From positions 59,648-123,647 of the forward strand of contig BDGG01000008.1 of NCBI GenBank assembly GCA_001949185.1: 64,000 nt of DNA, written 5' to 3'. Shown here piece after piece: positions 22,701 to 33,858 of the stretch. The DNA is from Ramazzottius varieornatus. Its lineage: Eukaryota > Tardigrada > Eutardigrada > Parachela > Ramazzottiidae. A program made the position numbers and the translations under genes. The first letter of the stretch is position 1, and every line of letters starts with the position of its first letter. The notes under the pieces are model-generated. The model searched no databases, was not told the origin of the DNA, and saw only the letters and a list, made by a program, of their open reading frames with translations.

Positions 22701-23350
22701 TCACCATGTTTGGGAAATCCTGCAGCAGACCATTCATCGAGTCTCCACGCTCGTCCAGAAGTCACAGTCCGAACTGAACGAAGCCAGAGCGCGATCGAAA
22801 GAAGCTGCTGACGCGGAAGTTGTCAGAGAAGAGGACGCAGTAGAGGCACTGGAAGAGGCTCTTGACCGCAGTCTGAGCCAGCAGAAGAGCATGTTCCTCG
22901 TCATCTTCCAGGTGATTTGTTATATCATCCCCATACTACTGTAATTCGGCGAAGTTACGGTAGCTATGATGAACATAAATCTGTTATAGCGCTTTGTTAT
23001 GGCTTTCACGGATTACCTGGAACAACAAGGAGTCAAGGGGAAGCCAACGGACTCCTCGTGGTGGAAAACGGCGATTGGACACATGCAGTATATTCTGATG
23101 ACGGTGAGTGCACCCGATAGGTTCATGTGCTATAGTCATGAAAAATAATACGAGTATTTGAACATTTTATTCGAATATGTCGTGGAGAAGGAAATGATTT
23201 TTATCTTAAACATTTTCTGAATATTCCTTTCTTCAGAATTACGAGCTAATTCGTCCATATAACTCCACTCTCGAGAAACTCGTCTTCACCAAAGAAATCG
23301 ATCGCGCCATTCTTCACGCATACAATGAATATGCGGCCATGTTGAGCTGA
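19796..23350 (+). CDS. NCBP1: Nuclear cap-binding protein subunit 1 (CBP80)
   Basis: Large subunit of the nuclear cap-binding complex, acting with NCBP2 in splicing, export and 3'-end processing. Thirteen exons (19796-19856, 19933-20060, 20121-20221, 20342-20519, 20578-20685, 20769-20960, 21116-21672, 21758-21999, 22076-22192, 22292-22388, 22503-22911, 22990-23103, 23237-23350) join in frame to 805 aa, close to the usual 790. Recognised blocks: IYTCLAGVLNTENYTFGGEF in the MIF4G domain, WREKHILRPY, FDYTDCPEG, HLSNYEFRWTWEDWSDCL, NWIFSPEM, WEILQQTI and MFLVIFQRFVM. The Arg/Gly-rich N-terminus (GALRGRGGY) is short. The start codon lies only 158 bp from the right arm of the large inverted repeat, so its promoter may overlap that element. 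No sign of degeneration. Confidence 0.96.
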
Positions 23351-23401
23351 ACGTTCCTTCCTGCGATTCCCACATCATTTTGTTTTTTGAAATTTTGAAG
23401 C

Positions 23402-23407
23402 TTTATT
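23402..23407 (-). promoter_or_regulatory. Polyadenylation signal for SDHAF4
   Basis: AATAAA on the minus strand, 133 bp beyond the SDHAF4 stop and 51 bp from the NCBP1 stop, so the two convergent 3' UTRs may overlap. Confidence 0.45.
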
Positions 23408-23539
23408 CAAACGCAGAGCTTGGAAACGCTTATTTTACATCATAGACAACCATAAATTATTCAATGAATTTTTCCAATATGTGCAGTGTCAATGAGATAG
23501 AACAACCCTGACATCGGCAGCCAACACACTATCTCATTT

Positions 23540-23996
23540 TCAGAAATCACTAACTCGTCCCTTCCTTTCCCAGTCTCCAAATCTTGTAGGCTCAGGGCCC
23601 TTTGGTCCACCAATCTCACCTGTATGCGGGTTTCTGTTATTTGGCCAGGGTTTCAGAGGTTCTTTTTCTGCGTGAGGGTGTCTTGTGTTGTCGTCTAGAA
23701 CATCATCAAACTTTCCTGCCGGAGTCTTGCCTGTCTTCTTCTTTACGTTTGTCGTGTCGGCCGAGCCTGATGCCTTGACGTCGCTTTGGTTTGGCTTTGT
23801 TGTCTCGGATGAGTAATTGAAAGACTAGAGAATAGACATGAGAAGTTAGGTGTGGAAATAAAAGCTTGACTTACGAATAGGCAGGGAAACTTACGTTTGC
23901 ATAGATAACTGATGTCCAGGTCGGTGGTGACGGATTATACTGGCCAGGTAGTGCACATCTTCCGTTGAAAAGTAGTCTTCCTCGAGAGCAGATCAT
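23540..23996 (-). CDS. SDHAF4: Succinate dehydrogenase assembly factor 4
   Basis: Two exons (23895-23996 and 23540-23824 on the minus strand) give 128 aa. SDHAF4 binds flavinylated SDHA in the mitochondrial matrix and helps it join SDHB. The N-terminus ([18 protein letters not shown]) is basic and could be a mitochondrial presequence. The middle is Lys/Ser-rich. The conserved C-terminal DUF1674 block is clear: [20 protein letters not shown], then [10 protein letters not shown] at the very end, as in the family. It is convergent with NCBP1 (189 bp between stops). Confidence 0.92.
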
Positions 23997-24881
23997 CTTG
24001 CACCAGAATCAGGGGGAAACGGAGGAAGCAAGTTGAATTAACTCGAAAAGAGAAGAGAATCTTATAGGAAAGTGACATGACATAACAGTTACAGTATCAC
24101 AGTGTTTGCCAGCAGAATACCGTCCGTCCCGTCGGGAAGCTCAGCAAGCTCATATACTGTGACAGTATGTCGGAGCCGATTGATTCAACAGCTTGATTGC
24201 ATGAGCTGCCTGAAAATTTTTCACTCATGACTCATCTGAGGGCGGCTTCAACTCCGAACCTGTTCGGAGCTCAAAATCGTCTTCCAGAAGGTTGCTCTAC
24301 CATTCGTCCGAGGAAGCGAACGTGATAAGCCTATCGCATTTGTGCTTCATCGGAACAGTAGTAACAGGTTGACCACTCAAGTGGACTTTGAGATGTGATC
24401 GAAGTTCTAGCTTTTTGTCTGGTAGGAAGTTAGTCAGCCGGGCGCATTTCCCACCGCTTACGATGGGTGGAGAAGCGGATGAATATATTGATTTCGGTAT
24501 ATTCATCCCGAACGCACTGCGGTGCAGCTGCTCTAGTTCAGTCGTGCTTCCGGTGGGATGGACAGCGAGCCACGACCTATCTGGGCACAGTTCCCGCATT
24601 CTTTGCCAAGTAGTACAAGAGTAATGACCATCCACTACTTTCGATATTATGTGAACTGGTAACTGAGTTGAGCAGTTCTTATCTGAAGAAACACCAACAC
24701 GTTCGACATTACAAGAGACGTTATCTTCCGTGTGTAATCTATGAACTGTATTCTGTAGTAGAGTTGCCCGATAAACTACAAAATCCTCCCTCCATCGATT
24801 TACGAGTCGTGTAATTTCTGTGATTTATCTAGTGATCCGTTAAAATTCTACGATTATTTCCTAATTTTTTTCATGAGCTGA
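23997..24881. other. Intergenic region with one 112-codon minus-strand ORF
   Basis: 885 bp between the SDHAF4 start (-) and the RNA-binding protein start (+). On the minus strand, 24297-24635 is open for 112 codons from an ATG and contains LTNFLPDKKLELRSHLKVHL. It has no family I recognise and no neighbouring exon that extends it. It may be a small gene, a remnant, or chance. Confidence 0.25.
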
Positions 24882-26727
24882 ATGAAAATGGCTTCTGATA
24901 TTTCTCATCCAGTACCATCGAGGTCTCCGCCTACCCATTCGGATGTGGAAGTTGTCCTTGCCGCACTGAAGGAAGCAACAGGTTGTGAGATTCATTTTGA
25001 ACGAGGTTTACGCCGGGTTTGCTTTCCCCTCAAAGGCTGCAGTGATTTTTCGAGCAGCTCACAGGAACGTGGACGGGAGATTTTTATTGGGAGACTTCCG
25101 AGAGACCTGCTGGAAGACGAGCTTTACCGTGTTGTATCGCCACATGGAGAAATATTGGAGATTCGTCTGATGTTGTCTTTTGACTCCGCGATCATTAACC
25201 GCGGCTATGCTTTTGTCGTTTTCGAAAGAAAACAAGACGCGAAGGCGGCAATAGAGAGACTGGACAACTCGGAAATCAGACCCGGAAGACGAATTGGAGT
25301 CAAACGCAGTGTGGACAACTGGCGGCTTTTTGTAGGAGGTTCGTTTCACCTGATGTTTTGAGATTCCCTTTGTGTGTTTGGTCGAAGTTGGTTCACACAG
25401 TTTTGGTTTCGAAGGTTTGCCGCGGGACAAGACGGTGGAACAGTTTGAAGAGGAAATTCGAAAACATCCTGCCTGCAGCAACGGGATCCGTAAAGTCATC
25501 ATGTACCCAGCGGTCCACGACAAAAGCAAGAACAGAGGCTTTGCGTTCGTAGAGTTTGGCTCCCATCGAGAAGCAGCTCTTGCCAGAAGACAGCTCATGC
25601 ACGACAGAGTGACCATATGGAACAAAGAAATATGTGTCGACTGGGCGCAACCGGAAGCCGAGGTCGAACCGGAAGTTATGGATCAGGTAGACATTACTTT
25701 CCAGGTTCTTCGTCATACTGTAGAGTTTGGTTTGCCGGAATCTTTTATTTGCGTTTTGCAGGTGCGTATTGTGTACGTCAGAAACCTAAACGTGGACACT
25801 ACGGAAGAGGACTTGTACAGAGCAGCCGTTCCAGCTCTTCAGAATGGCGTCATCGAGAAGGTTAAGAAATTGACAGACTATGGGTTTCTTCATTTCCAAG
25901 ATCGCGAAGATGCCGAAAGAGCGATAAAAATTCTCAATGGTATGTTTCGGTTTGCGAAGAACGATCGTGACATATGAACAATTTTCCTTCTGTGTTAGGA
26001 GCTCTTGTTGGAGGTTCCAGGCTGGAAGCAGTGTGGGCCAAGCCTCCTACTTGCAGACGAACTCAACAGTCCGTGAGCCAGCGGAACCCTTTTTCCTTTC
26101 ATACTTCCAAGTTCCCGCAAGATAATGCTCTTAGTGCTCTGCCGTACGAGATGGTATACTGGCAACTTTATGCGCAGCAAGAATATCCCGAAAGTCGCGG
26201 GCTGTCGCAGCGCCATTATAGAAACGCAGCTGGTACCAGAAGACGGTACCAGAACTTCCGACAACCCTCTCAGGTACATAATGTCTACACAATTGCTTTC
26301 CCAAGCAGCACAACAGGTTTTCATGGTGAATTGTAGAATGCATACGGAGCAACAGAATTTCCGTTAGCCGCTCGTGAACCGCCTATCACCAGCACTGTGC
26401 GTTTCGATTCAAGAAGATTCGGGGTACCCGTGGTAAGGGTGGGCCCACTTCTGGACCGACAGCGAAATCTTATTTTCATTTTTCTTTCAGACAAATCCAG
26501 AGCAGCCTTTTCTTTACTCTCAACATCATAATGCCGACCCGTTTTACCAGTACCAGCAGCCCGCCATTCCTCACTTCGGTCAAACGTCGTACGGACAACA
26601 GCACCCCGCTTTCTCCTCCGAGCCTGAATATCCGCCGTTCCTGATAAATCCTTTGCATAGCAATTTTCTTGCGAGTACCGCTCTGGGGCTCCCTGAAACA
26701 TTCTCGCAAATGCGCGTCAGTGGATAG
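24882..26727 (+). CDS. Three-RRM RNA-binding protein of the A1CF/RBM46/RBM47/SYNCRIP family
   Basis: Six exons (24882-25338, 25415-25686, 25762-25939, 25999-26273, 26337-26432, 26491-26727) give 504 aa. After a short N-terminal region come three RRMs. RRM1 starts REIFIGRLPRDLLEDEL and has RNP1 NRGYAFVVF. RRM2 starts WRLFVGGLPRDKT and has RNP1 NRGFAFVEF. RRM3 starts VRIVYVRNLNVDTTEEDL with a short RNP1 (YGFLHFQ). The linker after RRM2 carries VDWAQPE, and EVMDQ precedes RRM3, as in A1CF and RBM47. The C-terminus is rich in Gln, Tyr and Pro. Family members act in RNA editing cofactor roles, splicing and mRNA stability; which member this represents cannot be told from order and motifs alone. Confidence 0.9.
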
Positions 26728-27516
26728 GTGGAGAAACTCGCTGAGTTGCTGAACGATCAAGTCCCTTCCAGGTACCGAATGACAGCCAAATCACTCGCAA
26801 TTATGAGCGGCTCCTCGGCGAGCTGTAAAAGCAAGAAAACAAAGACTGCGTGAAGTATCAAAACAGGTTTATGGAAACCCCGTCTGCTCAACACTATGTG
26901 CTTTGAAGCTTGGGATACACAAAGCCAGTCCATTTGAAATCTTGGTATGCCATAGCCCGAAGTTTTTTCTTATGCACCAGGGTGCCCTTAGTCTTGCTGT
27001 ATATTTCTGCTGTTCGGTTCAACTTAGTTGGAATACTCAAGCCTACTCAGTAATAAACAGAAAGCCGACAGCTACAAGTAAAAAAGTTGAGAAAGTTTCT
27101 CTTGTTGTTTGACACGAGCTACAATCTGGGTTTTCTGCCGTGGCGCCGGTGCGGGTTTTCGATGACAGGCGTAGACAGATCGATATGAGGCATCGTTATG
27201 GGCGTCAGTTCGTCACTTCCTGTGCGCCGCACCACGTCTGTGGCATGCGATAATTTATTGCCCGTGCTTTGTTAATCATACCAGAACAGGTTTCAAGAAC
27301 GCTGACGTCTCTGACATTTTCTCATGTTTTTGTTGAGTCTAGCTGCGACATGAGAACCGACAAAGGCCAGCTCGGGTTTAGCGTATGCTGCTCATACACA
27401 GCCCATGCTAACCCGCAATAAATTTCACCCATTGCAGAACTTGAGGCATAGCACCAGCAGTTGAGGTGGATACATTTAGTGTCCTCTAGATTGTAGACTC
27501 TTTCTAAAACGCTGCG
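26728..27516. other. Intergenic region, no gene seen
   Basis: 789 bp between the RNA-binding protein stop and the first EF-hand gene. Contains 3' UTR and promoter sequence; no convincing exon on either strand. Confidence 0.4.
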
Positions 27517-29509
27517 ATGGCGAAGAAGAAGCGAAGTTCGAAGACCGTGGAGAAGCACAGCGAAACTGTGACCAAGCACCGCCATGGAGAGAAAACTCGC
27601 AATGCCATCGAGGAGAAGCTTGGAGACGGACAAATCACGGCCGACGAATTTGTCCAAATCTTCCACGGTTACGACAGGGACGGTAAGGAATTTTCTTGCT
27701 TTTTTCCCCAGTATAATATGCTTGTTTCGCTTCCTAAAACTCCATGCCTTTGCAGGCAATGGGTACTTGGAAAGGTCCGAGGTAAGCCTAGGGTGGACTG
27801 CCTTGTTAAATCCTAGTTCTTTTCTGAATGCTTCAAAAAAGCACAGACGGCATTGTTCTTTAGGTTGACAATTTTCTTTGGGATCTGTTGAATTCGTCTC
27901 TCATTGGAACCAGCGGCGTGAGTATCATACGCAGTGTCGACTGGAAGATAGCGCTGCACGAGAAAGTACTCTAGTACACCTCCTCTATACAGCTCTATTG
28001 TATCGTTACAGAAAAAGTTGTCACCAGAGGACTTCGCGGAAGTAAAGGCGGTTTTCATGTCGGAGTTCGACTCGAACAACGATGGGAAAATTTCGCTTGA
28101 TGAGGTTAGTTTACTAGCTGGCAACTGTTTTTCCCGGTCGAATTTCAGCTACTCGTTGGATTAGATGCTTGGGCTTCTGTCTGACGAGGAAAGCTTTTAT
28201 GGATCATTCCGCACGGAGTTCGACCAGCAGCTGAGTGGGCAGAACTACATGAAGGTAAAATATTCGTGTACATTTCTTGCGTGGGTGTCCGCGTGCCAGA
28301 ACGAAAGTTAGTGGTATAAATTTCTGGTATTAGGTGTGGAAGAAATACGACCGAGATCTTAGTGGATTTCTGGAAAGGGGCGAGATCAAGGTATTACGCA
28401 AGGGCAATTGTCCAGCATTGACTTACCTTACTTTAAGCGGGCGTCAAACCCACAGAACTTCCTGAGAGATCTTAGTCAGCAAAGCGGCAAAGAGCTCAAC
28501 GACAAACAACTTGAACACTATACACAGCAATGTGTACGTAAGATCTTCCTATCCATCTTCCACCCATTGCATGCAATGCATGGGCGATGCATGGGGTACG
28601 TAGCCTGAAATATCTCTTCGACAGGTGGACTTGTTCGATGCCAACAACGACGGGAAACTGTCAATGGGCGAACTGAGCAGGTACGGCGAACCGAGAAGTT
28701 TCACGGCTACTTGCGGGTCCGCAAGACGGAAGCCGTACCCAGCGTATCCCCATTTAGCGGACCCGGAAGTGGTGCTCTTAACAAGAAACACTGGCTTACG
28801 TTGCAGGATGCTACCTCATTCTGAGAACTTCGTGCAGCTGACGTTAGACAAGGTATAGTAGAAGGCGAGCCAAACGAGCCAGCGCGAGTTCTGCCCGTGG
28901 GAAAGTGTATACACAGACGCGGCATCCGATCACTAGGAACAAATACCGTTCTCTGTTTGCAGGCTTTCGCGTTGCACAAGCTGAAGCAAAGTGATGTCGA
29001 TAGGCTGCTAGATCGTTACGACAGGGTAAGTTGGTCACTGACAATCTGTGTTAGTGCGAAACGCGGAAAGGTGGAAGACCGGAAGTGGGATATCTTTAAC
29101 TTATTGGCTGGTTGCAGGATGGCAATGGAACTCTCGAAGGACGAGAGTTGACGGACTTGATCAAGGATATGCTGGGCATTATTCAGCAAGGATCTTTCTA
29201 CAATGAAAGCGACGTCTTTGATGTCAGAGAAGCCATCTTGAAAGGTTGTGACCGCGATGGCGACGGAAGAATCAACCGCAAGGAACTAGCAGTCATTTTA
29301 CTGACTCTGGCTAACTCCGGTAAGTTGGGAGTGGCTGAGCTCGATATTGCCGGTTTTTACCTTTGTGATTTTGTGTACTTGTAGGTACGTACACGGATGA
29401 CGCGTCGTACACCCGCGCAGCAGACAGTGAACGTATTTACCAAGGAAGAAAAAGCCAACATATTCTGTCTTACATCCGCGTCGGCGGTGACCGAAAAACT
29501 GGTCAATAA
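27517..29509 (+). CDS. Six-EF-hand calcium-binding protein, calbindin-32-like, copy 1
   Basis: Twelve exons (27517-27682, 27756-27781, 27864-27917, 28012-28104, 28165-28254, 28334-28390, 28456-28533, 28625-28680, 28807-28852, 28963-29025, 29118-29319, 29385-29509) give 351 aa. Six EF loops are readable: DRDGNGYLE, DSNNDGKISLDE, DRDLSGFLERGE, DANNDGKLSMGE, DRDGNGTLEGRE, DRDGDGRINRKE. The layout matches the calbindin/calretinin/secretagogin group and Drosophila Cbp53E. It has a Lys-rich start and a C-terminal extension with IYQGRKSQHILSYI. Most loops keep acidic residues at 1, 3 and 12, so calcium binding is expected; loop 1 lacks a clear position-12 match at the exon join. A tandem paralogue follows at 30010-31791 on the same strand. 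Confidence 0.9.
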
Positions 29510-29653
29510 GCCGAGTACTGTTTCGCCTATGCGAGAACGAACATTCCGAGGTTCCCCCTGTTAATCTACGGCCGTTTTGCCCCTTTCACATCAGAATTCT
29601 ATCGACTTGTACTGCAAAGCCTCACCTATGGCCTTCAGAAGCATACAATATTT

Positions 29654-29944
29654 TCAACAACTGGTATTTCGAGCTATTCTCTGAACAAGCTCGACAACTT
29701 TTGCATTTCGCTTGTCTTGAAATACCATCGATGGAATGCCGCAGGCTAGTTTGCGAAAAATCTCCACCTGCCTGCAACTGGCGTAATCTACCACAATTTC
29801 CATGTCCCTTTGATAAGGAAGCAAAAACTCTATGGGTTTGATTGTGAAGAACGCCCGCAAGGTGGCTGTGGCCCGCGGTGCTAGGAAGTTGCCCGAGGCA
29901 TTGAAGCTCCCGAAGTGTTCGCCACGGCCGTAGTTGGCAGTCAC
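29654..29944 (-). CDS. Hypothetical 96-aa ORF between the two EF-hand genes
   Basis: An ATG-initiated minus-strand frame of 96 codons with balanced composition, containing FLAPRATATLRAFFTIKPIE and VVELVQRIARNTSC at its end. No signal peptide, repeat or family recognised, and no clear flanking exons. It lies in the 500 bp separating the two EF-hand genes. It could be a small single-exon gene, the last exon of something lost, or chance. Confidence 0.3.
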   Translation of the reverse strand: MTANYGRGEHFGSFNASGNFLAPRATATLRAFFTIKPIEFLLPYQRDMEIVVDYASCRQVEIFRKLACGIPSMVFQDKRNAKVVELVQRIARNTSC

Positions 29945-30009
29945 CTCAGCATTAGAGTCATGTTGGAGGTCTTTGCTGTTTCGACAGAAGTTAAAGTATC
30001 TCCGTCAAG

Positions 30010-31791
30010 ATGGCACGAAGAACGTCCAGACTTCGAGTGGAGGAACGTGGCGATCGCAGAGGGTCGAAATCCCACAACTTCGTCGAGCGTATGCTGCAAA
30101 GAAGTGATGGGTCCATGAAGGCGGATATCTTTCTCCAGGTCTTCAAGTACTATGACCGGGATGGTACGTTTGTCTCGATTCTTTCCTCAAATGAATTGAA
30201 GAACGGTAGGGAGCGTATTTGTTACCTGTGTACTGTTCTTTCCCGTAGGGAACCGATACTTGGAAAAGGAAGAGTTGGATGCCTTCTTGAAGGACTTTCT
30301 GAACTCATCCATGTTTGGTACCGGTGTGAGTCCCTACGTCTTCTGCTTCTTGACCATCAAATATTTTCCAGCAAGTGTCCCAGTCCAACCATGCTTGAAT
30401 TACGCAGGGAAATGTGACGGACGAAGAGGTCGCTGCTCTGAAGGTCACGTTTCTCCAAGAGTTTGATGACAACCGCGATGGAAAGATATCTGTTGGCGAG
30501 GTAAGTAACAGATTTCGACCCCTTTCAAAACTTCCGGGAGCTGCAAGTTTATGCGGCTGAACTTGTCATTAGCTGTCGGCCATCTTGCCAGTTGACGAAG
30601 GGTTCTTCGCCCTGTTTCGACTGGACAATGTTACAGACAATGGAGTAGACTACATGAAGGTATTTCCCTTGTGCTCAACCTAACCGCCACGGCGTCACCG
30701 TTATTGCATTGCCAGTGAAACTCAGAGTCGACCTAGATCTGTTGTAGATTTGGAAAAAATACGACAGAGACTTGAGCGGGTACATCGAGAAACACGAATT
30801 GAAGGTAAAGGCTCCGAATTTTTGTCTTGCTCGTACGCAGGGGATTATAGACCTAGAACTGAATTTCACTACAGGAGTTCCTTCGCGATTTGATAAGGAA
30901 TGCATCGGTTGACAGACGAGAACACATAAATGAAGAACGGCTAGATCAATATACCCAGACGATCGTACGTACAACAAACCGGCAACTTCCTCGTTCGCGG
31001 TTAGAACCATCGATGGCCTAGAGCGGAAGGATGATTATCTCGATCGTTTTCAGTTGGAACTATTCGACATCAACAACGACGGAAAGCTGGGCCTTTCAGA
31101 ATTGTGCAGAATGCTGCCAGATTCGGAAAATTTCGTCCAGTTGGTTCTGGACAAGGTAACGCCCAAGCCCCAAACGAACTTTCTCTTCAAAAAACATTTC
31201 CACCGACAGAAAATTGCTTTTCGCAGGCAATCGCTTTGGACCGACTCAGTCAAAGCGATGTTGACGGGCTGCTCGACAAGTACGATAAGGTAAAACTCTT
31301 GACTTAAACAGACCGTTTACCCACTATATACGATGAAAACCCCGATAATTTTCAACCCCGAAGGACGGAAACGGTACTCTGGAAGGCAGCGAGCTGACAA
31401 GACTGGTCCACGATATCTTGGCAATGACACAAAAGGATGGCTACTACAACGCCAGTGACGTGTATGACCTGGAGCAAGCCTTGCTCAGGGGCTGCGACAT
31501 CGACAGAGACGGGCACATCAACAGAAAGGAACTGGCTGTCATCCTTCTGGCTATAGCCGACGCTGGAGACAATGTCCAACGTAAGTAGCGTAAAACTGCA
31601 CCGAAACCATAAGTGTGAATACCTTTCGATTAAATAGCCGATGATTTCCAGAAGTTGAGAGCGCCGCTGAGGAGTTCAGCCGACGCGTATTCCAGGGACG
31701 CAAAGGACAGCACATCATGTCGTATGTGCCGATGAAGGAAACTACTACCACCACTACTACCACCACGACAAGCAGAAGTCACAACAAATAA
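30010..31791 (+). CDS. Six-EF-hand calcium-binding protein, calbindin-32-like, copy 2
   Basis: Ten exons (30010-30163, 30249-30325, 30408-30500, 30573-30659, 30748-30804, 30875-30964, 31054-31155, 31227-31289, 31364-31580, 31652-31791) give 359 aa. EF loops: DRDGNRYLEKEE, DDNRDGKISVGE, DRDLSGYIEKHE, DINNDGKLGLSE, a fifth loop DKDGNGTLEGSE, DIDRDGHINRKE. The C-terminal FQGRKGQHIMSYV aligns with copy 1. The tail then adds about ten consecutive Thr, encoded by an ACT/ACC repeat, before SRSHNK. Two introns differ from copy 1: copy 1 has an extra intron in the fourth EF hand (102 nt split 56 + 46) and one early in the gene. The N-terminus is Arg-rich and differs from copy 1. This is a tandem duplicate with separate evolution of the ends. 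Confidence 0.9.
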
Positions 31792-31891
31792 GACAACAGC
31801 ATTCACACAATGAAAGACCAACCGATTTTTTAGTACAACTTGTCTCAGTTGTAAACCTGGACTACAATAATTATCGTAAAAGGAAAAGACG

Positions 31892-33007
31892 TCAGTGTTT
31901 TCGAACACCTTCGTTGGCCAGTCGGTCGGCTTGTTCGTTTCCGTATACGCCTTGGTGCCCTCTGACGTGCACCTGACAACAAATCAGAACCCTCGTTGTA
32001 AATCTGTAGCAATGGATCATTTGAGGGGGAAAAACACGAAGACGAATGATGCATTAAGTTAGTAAGAATTACCCATTCGACAACGATGTCATTCATAGTT
32101 TCCAAGAGCTCTTCGAAGTCTTCCTTGTTGACCACCTGCTTTCCACTGAGCAGCTTCCAGTTGTTCGATATCCATTTTGGCACCCACTGTGTGATACCTA
32201 GCGGGCGAAGAACATAATTAAGCACTCAACAAGGAATTAAAGGCACAATGTATTTGACGAAGCTCAGCGTATCTGACCGGAAGTGGGAGTAATTTACCTA
32301 CTATTGATCAGAAACTGGCTATCAGTGTAAATCACAATCTTCTTCTTCCCCAGTTCTTTCGCCTGTGCGATAGCTCGGACGGCAGCATATATCTCTGCAC
32401 GGTTGTTAGTAGCTCGACCAACTAGCGGTTCCGCGATATTCAGCGGTGAGTCCGCGCCCCAGTAGACACCGATACCAGCTAAAGCTCCTTCCTGTCCGTT
32501 ATTATGACAGCATCCGTCCGTGTAAACTACAGCTGTTTCTTCCTCGCTGAACTCAGCCGGAGCATCTTCACTCACAGAAGATACGTTATGTGAATCAACT
32601 ACAGCCACGGTTTCCGTCGTGCAAAGTCTCCTGGCTGTCGAAAACTCGCGCTTGGAAGTTTGGTTAACATCGGTTGGTTGAAGTAAACCTTCTTTCTCGG
32701 GTCGTGTATATGGAGTGGGTCGTTGTGGTGCTGCGGCAACGGGAGGTTTCCGCTGATAATTGGTAGGTGAGCCGCCAGTGGTGTTCTTAGGCGCATCGGT
32801 GTCATCTATGAAGGCTTGAGCTTCTTCTATAGTCTTGAACTTCTTGTACCGCGCACCGGAAAAGGCCTTGACTTGCTCGGCACATTCATCCCTGAAGCAG
32901 CGTCAACTTCAACACTTCATCATTTCATAATCGACGGTTTTCGCTTACCAGGTTTTGTAGATTCCAGGCGTCCGTCCAACACGTACTGCGTAGACGAACT
33001 GAGGCAT
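31892..33007 (-). CDS. RNASEH1: Ribonuclease H1
   Basis: Four exons (32949-33007, 32302-32891, 32073-32197, 31892-31972 on the minus strand) give 284 aa. It degrades RNA in RNA:DNA hybrids; in animals it works in nucleus and mitochondria. The hybrid-binding domain reads FVYAVRVGRTPGIYKTW, then FSGARYKKFKTIEEAQAF. A Pro-rich linker follows. The catalytic domain keeps all four acids: VVYTDGC, NNRAEI, IYTDSQF and NEQADRLA, plus the flexible-loop His of VRGHQG. The intron positions after YKTW, in the middle of the RNase H domain and before its last strand match those of the degenerate paralogue at 12488-13851. Its stop lies 100 bp from the stop of EF-hand copy 2. Confidence 0.96.
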
Positions 33008-33858
33008 CGTCGTAGTTATGCCATGAGAAAAGATCGCGACTGGCTGATGGCATGTCCGCGCCAACAGCCGACGCGTAAGTCCCGCTAAGAAAGACACTTT
33101 GGCAGTGGGTAGGCACTGGGGTCAGTCCTTGGAACTTGAACCGTGAAAGAGGCAAGTCGCTTGTATCCCAAATGCTCCGATGTCATCACCTGTAAGAGCA
33201 CAAATCCTAGAGTGACTGTCGGAAGCGCAAAGTGGACGTCGGCGGTTAGATGAGCTTTCAATCAGCATCAGAATCTTGCGTATCCAGTCCGCCTCAAGAT
33301 TACGGAGATCAGGGACTGTGCCACTGGGAAGACCGGACCGTCCAGGATGCGGATTGTCAGCGTATATGGGATTGCGGAGAAATGGGCCGAATCACGACAA
33401 AATATTCTCGAGACCCTAAGATCGAGATGACATGTCACACCTGGCGTATGACATGACGCATAACGTTCCAATACTCAACACAGGGCGCTTGCGTCATGCA
33501 ACGGTAAGAAATTACTTGATTGTAACATGTTCTTGATTACCCACGGCTGAAGCGCGGGAATCGATCCCGATCGGATAATCATTACGATCGAACTTTCGAA
33601 GGATTCTGTCTTCCATATTCTCTGATTCTTCCATCATTCCATAATCTGGACCGAGCTTTCTTCGCATCGCGTTGAGGTCTGGATTTTGGAGAGGACATTT
33701 CCATTCCATCTGCACAGGGTATTGGGTTGGCCGATAGGGAGGAAGCGCTTGCAGTTTCAGCTGTGTCAGTTAACTCCATCAGACGAGATACCTCCGTCCC
33801 AGCTTTGTAGTTTGCACTTTCGCAGTTGCACTTGTTGCGGAAGGCAGAAGCCGCAGAC
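33008..33858. other. Divergent intergenic region
   Basis: 851 bp between the RNASEH1 start (-) and the NDC80 start (+). Open frames overlapping the NDC80 5' end on the minus strand have no family features. Both promoters should be here. Confidence 0.4.

Noticed and set aside
28534-28624. GATGCATGGG-type short repeats in an EF-hand gene intron as a regulatory array
   Set aside because: Only two or three imperfect units within one small intron; too little to support a function.
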